Shown piece by piece: positions 25,810 to 34,456 of a stretch of 58,475 nt of DNA (position 1 is its first letter; every line of letters begins with the position of its first letter). The translations under genes were made by a program, and so were the position numbers. The DNA is from a bacterium BMS3Bbin05 (GTDB lineage: Bacteria; Nitrospirota; Thermodesulfovibrionia; Thermodesulfovibrionales; BMS3Bbin05). The notes beneath the pieces are model-generated. The model was given only the letters and a program-made list of their open reading frames with translations. It did not search any database and had not been told where the DNA came from. Where the stretch lies: positions 1 through 58,475 of the forward strand of contig BDTO01000061.1 of the NCBI GenBank assembly GCA_002897855.1. The letters run 5' to 3'.

Positions 25810-26169
25810 TTAATCCGTATGTATCCTTAATAATGAGGTCGAATAAATTATACTATTACCTCTTTTTTGAATGACAGGGGTAGGCAGGGCAAACTTTACA
25901 TTCTTACCCTTTATTTCAGCCAGGCTCCTGGACTCCTGGACTCCGAAGAACAGGCCGCCTATTGTACCGACAGCTACGCCTACTCCCACTTTTGTCGCAA
26001 AGTCCTCCTGGTTTACGAGGTATATTGCACCGCCGATAATTGCACCGATCGCAGTGCCGTAAAGGGCATCACGGAATACAACATCCCCCTGAGTCTCTAC
26101 CGCTGCAAAGGCCGAGGTTTGGAAAGCAAACATCAATAACATTGTAACAATAACGGTCTTTTTTACCAT
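25810..26169 (-). CDS. Small exported glycine-zipper protein
   Basis: 119 aa. Signal peptide 1-22 (VIVTMLLMFAFQTSAFA). A Gly/Ala zipper region follows, ALYGTAIGAIIGGAIYLVN and VGVGVAVGTIGGLFFG, i.e. two glycine-patterned membrane-like helices. Such proteins associate with outer or inner membranes; function unknown. A family 2 repeat ends at the stop codon, so the final residues may have been set by the insertion. Shine-Dalgarno AAGGAGGAG precedes ATG 26169. Confidence 0.72.
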   Translation of the reverse strand: MVKKTVIVTMLLMFAFQTSAFAAVETQGDVVFRDALYGTAIGAIIGGAIYLVNQEDFATKVGVGVAVGTIGGLFFGVQESRSLAEIKGKNVKFALPTPVIQKRGNSIIYSTSLLRIHTD

Positions 26170-26209
26170 AAGTAATCTCCTCCTTGAAAAAATATACTTT
26201 TTCCGGCGT

Positions 26210-27493
26210 TTATCTGAATCCCTTCCATGCCTTTCTGAAGCCCCAGTTCATCGGAATAAAGACGCTGAGGCTCCGTCTTTTTGCAATGAGCCTTCTGAAC
26301 ATGGATGGTATGGAGTAAAACCTCCTGTTTGCCGTAACAAACATTTCCTCGAGTTCTTCAGGGGTCATATTCTGCGGTCTGAAAACAGCATGCGCCATAT
26401 CATACCTGGACCAATCGGTTGTGAGTAATCTGTCCTGCTGTTTCATCTCTTCAAATATCCTTGTCCCCGGAAATGGTGTGAGTATAGTAAATAATACACT
26501 ATCCAGCCTTGTTTTTTCCGTAAAATTTACCACTTCCTCAAAGGTATTTCTCGTGTCCCAGTCATAGCCGAAAATGAAAGAGCCCTGGATTCCGATTCCA
26601 TGGTCGTGAATCCTCTTTATCAGTTCCGCATATTTATCCACCCTGTTGAAACGCTTGTTAATCCTGTCGAGCGCCTCCTGCGACAGGCTCTCAAATCCTA
26701 TGAACATTCCGTAACAGCCGCTTTCTTTTGCCAATCTCAAAAGTTCAGGGTTTTCGGCAAATTTAATGGAGGTCTGGCTCAGCCACTTGAAAGGATATCT
26801 TTTTAGAAGATTAAAGAGGTCCCTGGCATACGCGGGATTGCCCGTAATATTGTCATCCACTATAAACAGGAAATGATTTTTACTCGTCTCTGCGATGCTG
26901 TCCAATTCAGCGGATACGTCCGAGAGCGGTCTTGTCCTGTATGTCTTCCCGTAAAATGCGGTTACTGAACAGAATTCGCAATTAAATGGACAACCCCTCG
27001 TTGTCTGGAGGGTATTTGTGAAAAAATATCCCTTTTCGGGAAGGATTTCCCTCCTTGCAACAGGGATTCCGGAAATATCGGAGTGTTTGTCCGATCTGTA
27101 CTCCCGTTTTAGATTGCCTGCCTCGAAATCCGTCAGAACTTTGTTCCATAATGATTCCGCCTCTCCAATCAGGACAGAGTCTACATACTGCAATGCTTCC
27201 CCGGGCATCCAGGTCGCATGGAATCCTCCCATAATAACCTTCACTCCGCGTTTTCTGAATTCCCGGGCGATCCGGTATGCCTCCGGCGCCAGTGGTGTCA
27301 GTGCGGTAATGGCAACGAGGCCAACGTCATCGTCAAAGTTTACAGGGGCTATATTTTCATCTTCAAAGGATACATCCCAACTGTCAGGCGTAAGGGCTGC
27401 AAGTGTGGTGACACTGAGATACGGGAACCTGAAGATGAGATTTTTCCAGATACTGGACTCGGGCCATGCGGGGATTATCAACTTAAGTTTCAC
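26210..27493 (-). CDS. B12-binding-domain radical SAM enzyme
   Basis: 427 aa. The N-terminal Rossmann-like cobalamin-binding region spans ~50-120 (VGLVAITALTPLAPEAYRIA, KVIMGGFHATWMPGEAL). The radical SAM core starts with TTRGCPFNCEFCSV (CxxxCxxC) and FLFIVDDNITGN. B12 motif D-x-H-x-x-G is not obvious, so cobalamin use is uncertain. This BchE/HpnJ-like class performs methylations, cyclisations or rearrangements on lipids and pigments. It starts 3 nt after the KS-like gene, making it the last gene of a seven-gene operon; lipid or polyketide tailoring is inferred from that. Confidence 0.88.
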   Translation of the reverse strand: MKLKLIIPAWPESSIWKNLIFRFPYLSVTTLAALTPDSWDVSFEDENIAPVNFDDDVGLVAITALTPLAPEAYRIAREFRKRGVKVIMGGFHATWMPGEALQYVDSVLIGEAESLWNKVLTDFEAGNLKREYRSDKHSDISGIPVARREILPEKGYFFTNTLQTTRGCPFNCEFCSVTAFYGKTYRTRPLSDVSAELDSIAETSKNHFLFIVDDNITGNPAYARDLFNLLKRYPFKWLSQTSIKFAENPELLRLAKESGCYGMFIGFESLSQEALDRINKRFNRVDKYAELIKRIHDHGIGIQGSFIFGYDWDTRNTFEEVVNFTEKTRLDSVLFTILTPFPGTRIFEEMKQQDRLLTTDWSRYDMAHAVFRPQNMTPEELEEMFVTANRRFYSIPSMFRRLIAKRRSLSVFIPMNWGFRKAWKGFR

Positions 27494-27496
27494 GGT

Positions 27497-28693
27497 TTAT
27501 CCCTTCTCTTCCCTCCCGGAGCCTGTTACGATCATGCAGACTTTGGATCCGCCGTGTGAAAATCCGTTTATGAGGCACGAATCGATATCCGCACTAACCG
27601 GTTGATTCATAATGTAGTTTAATCCGGGGATTTCAGGGTCATCAAGACCAAATATAGGGGGTATAACACCCTCCCGGATCGATATCAGAGATGCAGTCAG
27701 TTTCATTACGCCTGATGCCATGAAACTTCCGATCTGGCTCTTAACGGCCGTGACCGGGACTGTCCGCCCCAGGCTTGACTTTATTGCAATCGCTTCATTT
27801 CTGTCAAGCTCTACAGTTGAGTTTGCGGAGGCGGATATGAAATCCGGAGAGATTCCGGCCTTGTTGAGTGCAGAGTCTATTGTCAGCGACATGGACTCCG
27901 GAGAGGCATACGAAAATCTGCCGACTGAATCGGAACCGGTTCCAAACGCATTAATATAGCCAAGTATATTTGCGCCCCTGTTCCCGGCATCCTCAGCCCT
28001 CTCGATAACTACCGACGCCGCCCCTTCGGCAGGGATTATACCATCCCTTTTATTATCAAATGGTGCAAGCGTATCGGTGACGCTTAAGAGTTTTAGTGAA
28101 CTCAGACCGAGTAGCAGGGGCGCCGTAAGTTCATCAACCCCGCATACAATAACGGCATCCGCTGTTTTTTTTCTTAGCAGTCCGGTTGCATAAAAAACGG
28201 CTGATTCACCGGCTATGTCCCCCTGGCTGAATGTGGTGTTGGGACCTTTGATCCCGAGTTCAATGGAGATATGGGCAGCAGCAATGTTCTGGACAGTCTC
28301 AGGGAAGATCATGGGGTTTGTTTCGTGAGGCCCACGCCTGACCAGACCCTCGTAAAAAAGGTCTGTGCTTTCCACACTCCCTAATCCGGCCCCGGCTATT
28401 ACACCTGTCCTTTTTGAAATATCATCGTTTAACTCCAACCCCGACATTTCCCATGCCTCTCTTGAAGCGATAATGGCTATCTGTGAGAAACGGCTCATCC
28501 TCCTTGCCTTCATGGGGGGAATGTATTTCTTCGGGATAAAGTCTCTGATGCATCCTGCACGCCTGATCCCGTATTTTGTTGAATCAAAATGGTCGACTGG
28601 ATTTATCCCCTGGTGGCTCAGGAATCCTTTTCTGAATGCCTCAACGCCGACTCCGTAAGGTGAAACTATTCCTATGCCGGTAATTGCTATCAG
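27497..28693 (-). CDS. Chain-length-factor-like beta-ketoacyl synthase (catalytic residues replaced)
   Basis: 398 aa with a non-canonical start. The coding sequence extends upstream of the first ATG (28513) through AITGIGIVSPYGVGVEAFR, the standard thiolase-fold N-terminus, to a CTG at 28693 behind GAGGAG and overlapping the KS stop (CTGA). The nucleophile loop reads TTFSQGDIAGESA instead of STACASG (Cys to Asp). The first His motif reads SASANST instead of NAHGTGT, and the second reads KSQIGSFMASG instead of KSMIGHCLGAAG. All three catalytic residues are lost. It therefore probably pairs with the adjacent KS as a CLF-type subunit. Confidence 0.87.
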   Translation of the reverse strand: MIAITGIGIVSPYGVGVEAFRKGFLSHQGINPVDHFDSTKYGIRRAGCIRDFIPKKYIPPMKARRMSRFSQIAIIASREAWEMSGLELNDDISKRTGVIAGAGLGSVESTDLFYEGLVRRGPHETNPMIFPETVQNIAAAHISIELGIKGPNTTFSQGDIAGESAVFYATGLLRKKTADAVIVCGVDELTAPLLLGLSSLKLLSVTDTLAPFDNKRDGIIPAEGAASVVIERAEDAGNRGANILGYINAFGTGSDSVGRFSYASPESMSLTIDSALNKAGISPDFISASANSTVELDRNEAIAIKSSLGRTVPVTAVKSQIGSFMASGVMKLTASLISIREGVIPPIFGLDDPEIPGLNYIMNQPVSADIDSCLINGFSHGGSKVCMIVTGSGREEKG

Positions 28694-29889
28694 TTGTATC
28701 TCCTCAGTATGAGTGCCGTGTTGTTACCGCCGAATGCGAGTGAAAGTGAAAGCACTGTTTTTACGGATGATTTAAATGCCCGTGATACAATATTCAGGTT
28801 GCATTCCGGATCCCTGTTTTTGTAATTGGCTGTGGGTGGTATAATGCCCCTCACAAGCGGCAGAAGCGAAGCGGATGCCTCGAGTGAGCCCGCAGCCCCC
28901 AGGCAATGTCCTATCATGGATTTTGTTGAGCTTATGGGAATTGTATACGCACTATTCCCGAACATGCTTTTAATTGCAAGCACTTCGGCGAGGTCGTTAG
29001 CATGTGTTCCTGTACCGTGAGCGTTAATATAATCTATATCACCTGTCGAGATACCGGCGTTTTCAATGGCCAGTTCAACGGCATAAGCCATCCCGCTGCC
29101 TTCCGGATCCGGGGCGGTCACGTGGTTTGCATCACCTGTAATGCCGTAACCTGCAATTTCTCCAATAATCCTTGCGCCCCTCCTGGCTGCGGCCTGTGCC
29201 TCTTCAATAATAAATATGGCAGCGCCCTCTCCAAGGGATATGCCCTTTCTCTCTTTATCGAACGGCCTGCAGGGTACCTCGTCAACCAACCTCAGAGAGT
29301 TGAAGCCCGCAAACGTAGTTTCACTGAGTGATTCACTTCCGCCGGTTATTACTACATCGGCCATGTCATCAATTATCAGATCCATTGCGATGCCGATTGC
29401 AGTGGATGAAGATGAACATGCGGTGGAAACCGTAGTCCTGAATCCTCTGCTGTTGCATCTCGAAGCCGCCAGGTCTGTGAATGATGATGATGAAAATGGT
29501 ACGAGAAGAGATGGAGAGGCTTTTTTGCCATTCGCAATTGCTTTTCTGAACATCTCTCCGGACAGCAGGCCGCCGGAACCCCCTCCCATAACAGTTGCGA
29601 TCCTCCCGGGGCTCAGGCTGTGAAGATCAAGGCCGGATGATTTAACGGCCTCGTCCAGTGCAGACAAACCGAGCATATCGCATCTTGAAAGCCTTTTCTC
29701 CTTTTGGAGGTCATCGTTAATGTATTCGTCCCTGACTTCGGCTCCCGGCTTTCCCCTGAACCCCGAGGTATCAAAAAGGGTGATTTCACCAATTCCGCAA
29801 ATGCCCTCTGAAAGACTGTTCCAGTAATGTTCCAGGTTTTTGCCTGTTGAACACAAAACTCCAGCACCGGTTATTACAGCCCTTCTCAT
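28690..29889 (-). CDS. Beta-ketoacyl-ACP synthase (KAS II/type II PKS KS-alpha-like), catalytically complete
   Basis: 399 aa. Starts AVITGAGVLCSTGKNLEHYWNSL. Active Cys in TTVSTACSSSSTAIG (about residue 160), His in YINAHGTGTHANDLAE, Lys-His in STKSMIGHCLGAAGSLEA and the Gly-rich end LSLAFGGNNTALIL. It condenses malonyl-ACP with an acyl primer. It shares one base (TAATG) with LolA upstream and four with the CLF-like gene downstream, so the three are translated together. No ACP is encoded in this operon. Confidence 0.93.
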   Translation of the reverse strand: MRRAVITGAGVLCSTGKNLEHYWNSLSEGICGIGEITLFDTSGFRGKPGAEVRDEYINDDLQKEKRLSRCDMLGLSALDEAVKSSGLDLHSLSPGRIATVMGGGSGGLLSGEMFRKAIANGKKASPSLLVPFSSSSFTDLAASRCNSRGFRTTVSTACSSSSTAIGIAMDLIIDDMADVVITGGSESLSETTFAGFNSLRLVDEVPCRPFDKERKGISLGEGAAIFIIEEAQAAARRGARIIGEIAGYGITGDANHVTAPDPEGSGMAYAVELAIENAGISTGDIDYINAHGTGTHANDLAEVLAIKSMFGNSAYTIPISSTKSMIGHCLGAAGSLEASASLLPLVRGIIPPTANYKNRDPECNLNIVSRAFKSSVKTVLSLSLAFGGNNTALILRRYN

Positions 29890-30527
29890 TACTGCCGGAA
29901 TCTCTTGATTGCGGTGCCGCGGGGCAGCTTGATGTTGAAAATATTTTCCGGAAGTTTTATGTTTATTTTCCGTTTCTTGAACCTTATAATGCTTCTGTCC
30001 CCCGTTTTTTCAAACATCTTGACGATTTCCGGCACACCGGAGCGGAGGAGGATTATCACCATCTTCGAAAACATTGACGTCTTACTGATCGGGGTGAGTG
30101 TCACCACGTAACGGTTTTTCTTCTCGGCAAGATCGATCCTGAAATATTGCCTGAGTCCGGCAAGATTGAAGTTCAACGGCAGCCTGATTATACTTTTATT
30201 CAAAGGGATGATTTCGGCTTCTTTCAACTGGGGATAAAATACTGTAATATCTTTCCCGTCAGAAACAATCTGTAACTGGCCGTTATAAATCCATGCAACC
30301 TTGTCGGGGGACTTGTAAAAAAAACTCCCCTTCGAAATCAGCGGATCTTTCAGCATTGTGGAATGTTTTTCCTGGGTGAATTGTGCGGAAATTGTCTTGA
30401 TTGATTTCTGTTTTTCTATTATCCGCTCAATTGCATGATTCCCGTGGGCAAATGCGGCAGGAACAAGCGCAAAAGCAATCAGGCACAGTGGGATTACGGC
30501 AACCCGTAAAAATCCGTCTTTGATCAT
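29889..30527 (-). CDS. LolA-like outer-membrane lipoprotein carrier protein
   Basis: 212 aa from ATG 30527; the longer frame from 30659 overlaps the activase gene and lacks a signal peptide at its start. Signal sequence FLRVAVIPLCLIAFALVPAAFAHG, then the LolA half-barrel (IKTISAQFTQEKHSTMLKDPLISKGSFFYKSPDKVAWIYNG...ITVFYPQLKEAEIIPL). LolA-like proteins of this kind are standard in aryl-polyene-type loci, where they are thought to carry the lipid product through the periplasm. Linkage to KS and CLF-like genes fits that rather than general lipoprotein transport. Confidence 0.83.
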   Translation of the reverse strand: MIKDGFLRVAVIPLCLIAFALVPAAFAHGNHAIERIIEKQKSIKTISAQFTQEKHSTMLKDPLISKGSFFYKSPDKVAWIYNGQLQIVSDGKDITVFYPQLKEAEIIPLNKSIIRLPLNFNLAGLRQYFRIDLAEKKNRYVVTLTPISKTSMFSKMVIILLRSGVPEIVKMFEKTGDRSIIRFKKRKINIKLPENIFNIKLPRGTAIKRFRQ

Positions 30528-30570
30528 TCCCGGCAGGCCGGTATTTTTTTGTAGTTCATAGTTATTCTCT

Positions 30571-31533
30571 TCAATTGGAAACCTTTTCAAATTCAGCAGA
30601 CCACTTACTGCAGCTGTCTCCCCATCTTGCAATAATATTTTCTCCATCCCTGATTTCAATTATACCGCAGGAGTTGTGACAGTCGTTACAGTAAAAGCTG
30701 GAGGTTGTCAGTTGCTGGTGTGCTATTGAAAATCCCCTGAATCTTGTCTCCTTCGGGGAGAGTTCGCGTGCCAGCATTGCGGCGCCTATGGCGCCCATAA
30801 TATTAAAATGTTCCGGGATAATGATTTCTTTGTTCAACTCGCGTTCAAATGATGACTTGATACCCTCATTTGCAGCCACTCCGCCCTGAAAAATAACGGG
30901 ATCACGAAGCTCTTTCCCCCTGGCAAGATTGCTCAGATAGTTTCTGCATAAAGCATCGCAGAGTCCTGAGACAATGTCTTCTATCTCATGCCCCATCTGC
31001 TGCTTATGGACCATGTCGGATTCTGCAAATACAGTGCACCTGCCTGCTATCCGCGTAGGTTTTGTGGAAGAGATAGCGTAACCGCCGAGTTCTTCCACGG
31101 AGAGGCCGAGCCTTGAAGCCTGATGCTCAAGGAATGAACCCGTCCCTGCGGCGCAAACAGTATTCATCGAAAAATCGATGACTACACCATCTCTTATGAT
31201 TATGAGCTTCGAGTCCTGCCCTCCTATTTCCATGATGGTCCTGACTTCCGGGACCGTTTCTATAGATGCCACTGCATGAGCGGTTATCTCATTTTTTACA
31301 ATATCCGCTCCGGCAAGATAGGATGCAAGTCTTCTGCCGCTGCCTGTGGTGCCCAAGCCGAGTATGACGGGATTAAGCGCTCTTGACAGGTCTCTCAGTG
31401 CGGACTGGAGAACTCTGATAGGCTGGCCTTTAGTCTTACGGTATGTAGACCAGATTACATCATCATTCTTGTCGATGAGGGCGAGCTTGGTCGTAACGGA
31501 GCCGACATCGATACCTAAGAAACCTTCCAGCAT
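30571..31533 (-). CDS. BadF/BadG/HgdC-type ATPase (2-hydroxyacyl-CoA dehydratase activator-like)
   Basis: 320 aa. ASKHA fold: FLGIDVGSVTTKLALID, MEIGGQDSKLIII, NTVCAAGTGSFLEHQASRLG (Cys of the dimer-bridging 4Fe-4S cluster) and FQGGVAANEGIKSSFE. A C-terminal addition has CNDCHNSCGIIEIRDG and DSCSKW, a possible second metal site. Activators of this family drive ATP-dependent one-electron transfer to dehydratases or benzoyl-CoA reductase. It overlaps the preceding DUF2229-like gene by 19 nt. Its client in this operon is unknown. Confidence 0.88.
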   Translation of the reverse strand: MLEGFLGIDVGSVTTKLALIDKNDDVIWSTYRKTKGQPIRVLQSALRDLSRALNPVILGLGTTGSGRRLASYLAGADIVKNEITAHAVASIETVPEVRTIMEIGGQDSKLIIIRDGVVIDFSMNTVCAAGTGSFLEHQASRLGLSVEELGGYAISSTKPTRIAGRCTVFAESDMVHKQQMGHEIEDIVSGLCDALCRNYLSNLARGKELRDPVIFQGGVAANEGIKSSFERELNKEIIIPEHFNIMGAIGAAMLARELSPKETRFRGFSIAHQQLTTSSFYCNDCHNSCGIIEIRDGENIIARWGDSCSKWSAEFEKVSN

Positions 31534-32603
31534 TTTTTCCTCCTTTCAAGCAGGTCGACGAATGCCTCAATCCTTGTTTGAAGATTCACCTCAGATACAT
31601 TTTCGTCAAATGTAAGAGAGAGAACAGGGTAATTCATGTCTGTGCTTATCCTGTTCATGATAGTTGCCGCCACAAGCTCCGGCATGCAGGTAAACGGCAT
31701 GATGTGGATAACGCCGTCAATGCCTTCACGGCTGAATTTTACGGTTTTGCCCACACTCTCTATGCTCTCGCCGCCGGAGGCATATTTAAGATAAGGATAT
31801 GCCCACTTTTTTGCAAGTTTGTTCTGGTTTTTCCTGAACGGCTTGAACCTGAATCTGTCATTGAGCCAATCGCTGAGCCACACCCCCCTGACAATCTCAA
31901 CCCCCATATCGAGGAGCTTTTTCTCAAACATCATGTTGGCAAAAGGTTCGATAACGACAAATATTTCGCCCAGCACACCAACCTTCAGGGGTTTGTGCTT
32001 CATGTCCGCCTTGACATCTCTGAATATCTTTTTTACCTCTTTCCACGATCTGTACAGCTCCCGGTACGTGGTAGCCTTTCCTATGGTTCTGACGGCGCCG
32101 GAATATGCCTTGTCCGATTCATTGCGGTTGATTTCTCTTGGCTTGTACCAGTGGTACATGGACTGCGCCTTGTCAAGGGCGGCCATTTTTATCAATATCA
32201 GATAAAAAACAGTGAAGGCATGTTTTTTGTCTTTTATATCACTGATGTCCCTTATGGTTCCGACCATTCCCGAGAGGCTGTCGGGATTGTCCGTGAGGGT
32301 CATGTTGAATTCGTAACCGAGAGACTTCAGTATCTGTTCCTGCACAACACCGTAATATCCGAATCTGCAGGGACCCGACCCGCCCGGCATAAGGATGGTG
32401 TCGGCGCCGTTATCGAGTGATTCAATCATATTACCGAGGTTTATCTTGAAAGGAAGGCAGGCAAACTCCGGAGAATTTCTTGTTCCAAGATTCAGGGTAT
32501 TGACCGAAGGACGGGGAGGCGGCATCATGTCCACACCGTGTTTCCTGAGTATCTCCGTGTAGGCGACAGAAAGCAGGCCCATGTGGGGAACGGTCAGTTT
32601 CAT
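31515..32603 (-). CDS. DUF2229 / acyl-CoA dehydratase activase-related protein (second)
   Basis: 362 aa from ATG 32603, which overlaps the upstream stop (ATGA) after GGCGGG. Conserved cysteines in FACLPFKINLGNMIE and GGSGPCRFGYYGVVQE resemble Fe-S-binding HgdB-like folds. A second half holds VGVLGEIFVVIEPFAN...MPFTCMPELVA, and the end SLTFDENVSEVNLQTRIEAFVDLL is shared with the upstream paralogue. Such domains normally occur fused to BadF domains in ~1,400-aa proteins; here the parts are separate genes. Confidence 0.8.
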   Translation of the reverse strand: MKLTVPHMGLLSVAYTEILRKHGVDMMPPPRPSVNTLNLGTRNSPEFACLPFKINLGNMIESLDNGADTILMPGGSGPCRFGYYGVVQEQILKSLGYEFNMTLTDNPDSLSGMVGTIRDISDIKDKKHAFTVFYLILIKMAALDKAQSMYHWYKPREINRNESDKAYSGAVRTIGKATTYRELYRSWKEVKKIFRDVKADMKHKPLKVGVLGEIFVVIEPFANMMFEKKLLDMGVEIVRGVWLSDWLNDRFRFKPFRKNQNKLAKKWAYPYLKYASGGESIESVGKTVKFSREGIDGVIHIMPFTCMPELVAATIMNRISTDMNYPVLSLTFDENVSEVNLQTRIEAFVDLLERRKKCWKVS

Positions 32604-33520
32604 TTCCCGCCGCCCCACGCATTTAATGGCTTTCTCTTTAAGGTCATGTCCATGAATGCCTCGATTCTTGTCTGAAGGCCGACATCGGATGTATGCTCAT
32701 CGATGGTTATCGCCATATACGGTTTTTTACCAAGATCAAACGATCTGGTGATAAGCTCCACCAGGAAAGAATCCGGGCCGCAGGCGGAATTGACGAGATT
32801 GATTATCCCGCATATGTCATGATTGTCCAGCATAGACCTCACAGAGGTGACTACTTCCTTACCCATGCTCCAGTAGACCCATTTGGGCAGGGAATCCATG
32901 GTCTTTTCCGTGCTGAACAGGTCCGGGATGAAATAAAAGGCCCTGACCCCGAGAGAGTTGATATACCTGATTGCGCCCTTGTTCATTATATTGTCAAATA
33001 CAAGATATGGTCTGCCCGTAACAACGACAGTGATTTTACCTTCACCAAAGAAGTAATCTCTTTTTACCGGTAATCCGAGAATCCTCAACTGCTCGTCTTT
33101 ATCGGGAGTTTTGAAGTGCAGCTTTTTATTAAGCTCCGTTACGAAGTCCATGATGGTACCGGTCTTCAGATTCATTACAGGATCTATTACAGGAGGGATG
33201 TTTCTTATCGCAGCCCTTACCATATCGGGAAGCCCTATGAATTTCGGACACATGTAAGCGCCCTGCTCGATGCTTATATATCTGGGAATGAAGACTGCGT
33301 CAACACTATCCTTCAGGACATTTACATGTCCGAGAAAGACCTTAATGGGCATGCACAGGTCGCAGACGCTGAGGCTGAGTCCAATGTCCCGGATGGATTC
33401 GGTTGTCCCGGGCGAGGTTATGACCTCGAACCCCATTGATTTAAGGAGTTCTTTCCAGATATCTCCGTACCTGTGGTACAGAAGCCCTCTTGGTATGCCT
33501 ATGCGTTTAATGCTTTTCAT
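32600..33520 (-). CDS. DUF2229 / acyl-CoA dehydratase activase-related protein (first)
   Basis: 306 aa. Begins RIGIPRGLLYHRYGDIWKELLKSMGF, then SVCDLCMPIKVFLGHV and GAYMCPKFIGLPDM with conserved Cys, and ends MAITIDEHTSDVGLQTRIEAFMDM, the same terminal block as the next gene. This is the first gene of the seven-gene minus-strand operon. A family 1 repeat lies 50 nt upstream in the presumed promoter. Biochemical role unknown; Fe-S protein related to 2-hydroxyacyl-CoA dehydratase subunits by family. Confidence 0.8.
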   Translation of the reverse strand: MKSIKRIGIPRGLLYHRYGDIWKELLKSMGFEVITSPGTTESIRDIGLSLSVCDLCMPIKVFLGHVNVLKDSVDAVFIPRYISIEQGAYMCPKFIGLPDMVRAAIRNIPPVIDPVMNLKTGTIMDFVTELNKKLHFKTPDKDEQLRILGLPVKRDYFFGEGKITVVVTGRPYLVFDNIMNKGAIRYINSLGVRAFYFIPDLFSTEKTMDSLPKWVYWSMGKEVVTSVRSMLDNHDICGIINLVNSACGPDSFLVELITRSFDLGKKPYMAITIDEHTSDVGLQTRIEAFMDMTLKRKPLNAWGGGK

Positions 33521-33570
33521 TGTTATCTGCGCTCACATCTGTCCAGAAAAAATCATTGTGGAACTGTATT

Positions 33571-33717
33571 TAGAGTCTGTGTATAAAGTAAGTCTCTCTA
33601 TCTGTCATTCCGGCAGTCCTTAAGCCGGAATCTATTCTTTTCAATAAGTTCCGGATACCCGACTACAGACTTCGGGTATGACAAAAATATAAAACAGCAG
33701 TTTATACACAGACACTA
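33571..33717. repeat. MITE-like dispersed repeat, family 1, copy C (reverse)
   Basis: 147 bp, TAGAGTCTGTGTATAAAGT at the left and TTTATACACAGACACTA at the right. Inverted relative to copies A and B. It lies in the ~330-nt gap upstream of the seven-gene operon, which otherwise holds no gene. Confidence 0.82.
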
Positions 33718-33853
33718 TTTAACTTTGACCTCGTCGTTTCCGGGCGGACATTTTTTTATTTTATAACTGAGCATTATATTATAAAACTTATTGCCTGGCA
33801 GTAATAAACGAGGAATGAAAAAACTGCATAAATCTGCCTTTATCTGCGGCCTC

Positions 33854-34309
33854 TTACTTTTTCTTTTTCCTGAAGTCGACCTTGACTACCTTGTCATTTT
33901 CTTTTTCAGGAACACGTCTGAGCTGCCTCTCCTTTTCTGTCTTACCGGCGGGTTTTTCTTCAATCTCAGGAGGGGCGACCAGAAACTGGGCATGTGCCTC
34001 GGGTGAGTATACGGCTATAATGTCGTCGGCCGGGATAAAACACTTCTCGGGCGCTCCCCCGAACATCAGCCTTACATCTATTCCCTCTTCTTTCCATCTG
34101 AAATTCATTTGAGAATTCATGACAAGCACGAGCCCGTTCTCCTTTTCTTCGTCCGTGAATCCCCTCCTTCCTACTGAAACATTTTCCGAGTATCTGACTA
34201 CTATGAATACCCTCCCGGCAATCTCCAGAAGATCATGGAAAACCCTTTTTTTGAGATCATTAATAAGGTGTCCCTGTGATTCATGCATTGACAATAATAA
34301 CATAATCAC
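33854..34309 (-). CDS. SspB-like ClpXP adaptor protein
   Basis: Up to 151 aa. The fold signature is VLVMNSQMNFRWKEEGIDVRLMFGGAPEKCFIPADDIIAVYSPEA, equivalent to the SspB Sm-like barrel that binds ssrA tags. After a flexible Pro/Glu/Lys linker the C-terminus DKVVKVDFRKKKK resembles the short XB peptide that docks on ClpX. Start uncertain among GTG 34309, ATG 34303 and ATG 34288, none with a strong Shine-Dalgarno. It delivers stalled-translation products to ClpXP if the assignment holds. Confidence 0.72.
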   Translation of the reverse strand: MIMLLLSMHESQGHLINDLKKRVFHDLLEIAGRVFIVVRYSENVSVGRRGFTDEEKENGLVLVMNSQMNFRWKEEGIDVRLMFGGAPEKCFIPADDIIAVYSPEAHAQFLVAPPEIEEKPAGKTEKERQLRRVPEKENDKVVKVDFRKKKK

Positions 34310-34456
34310 GGTTTCCAGTTACCCGGGAATTATGTAGTTATGCTCCTTAATAATCATGGAAGACTTTCTTACTATTATATGGTAATATATAACGAGGCAT
34401 AAAAGAGCATTAGACTAAAAAATGAATACATTTATAGATATATATAGGAGGTATTG

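Noticed and set aside
31578-32420. 280-codon plus-strand open frame
   Set aside because: Complete shadow of the DUF2229-like gene on the minus strand, which has clear family motifs.
26210-33520. Ladderane or hopanoid biosynthesis cluster
   Set aside because: A radical SAM plus ketosynthases alone is not diagnostic; the phytoene-desaturase-like, FabZ and ACP genes of ladderane clusters and any squalene cyclase are absent.
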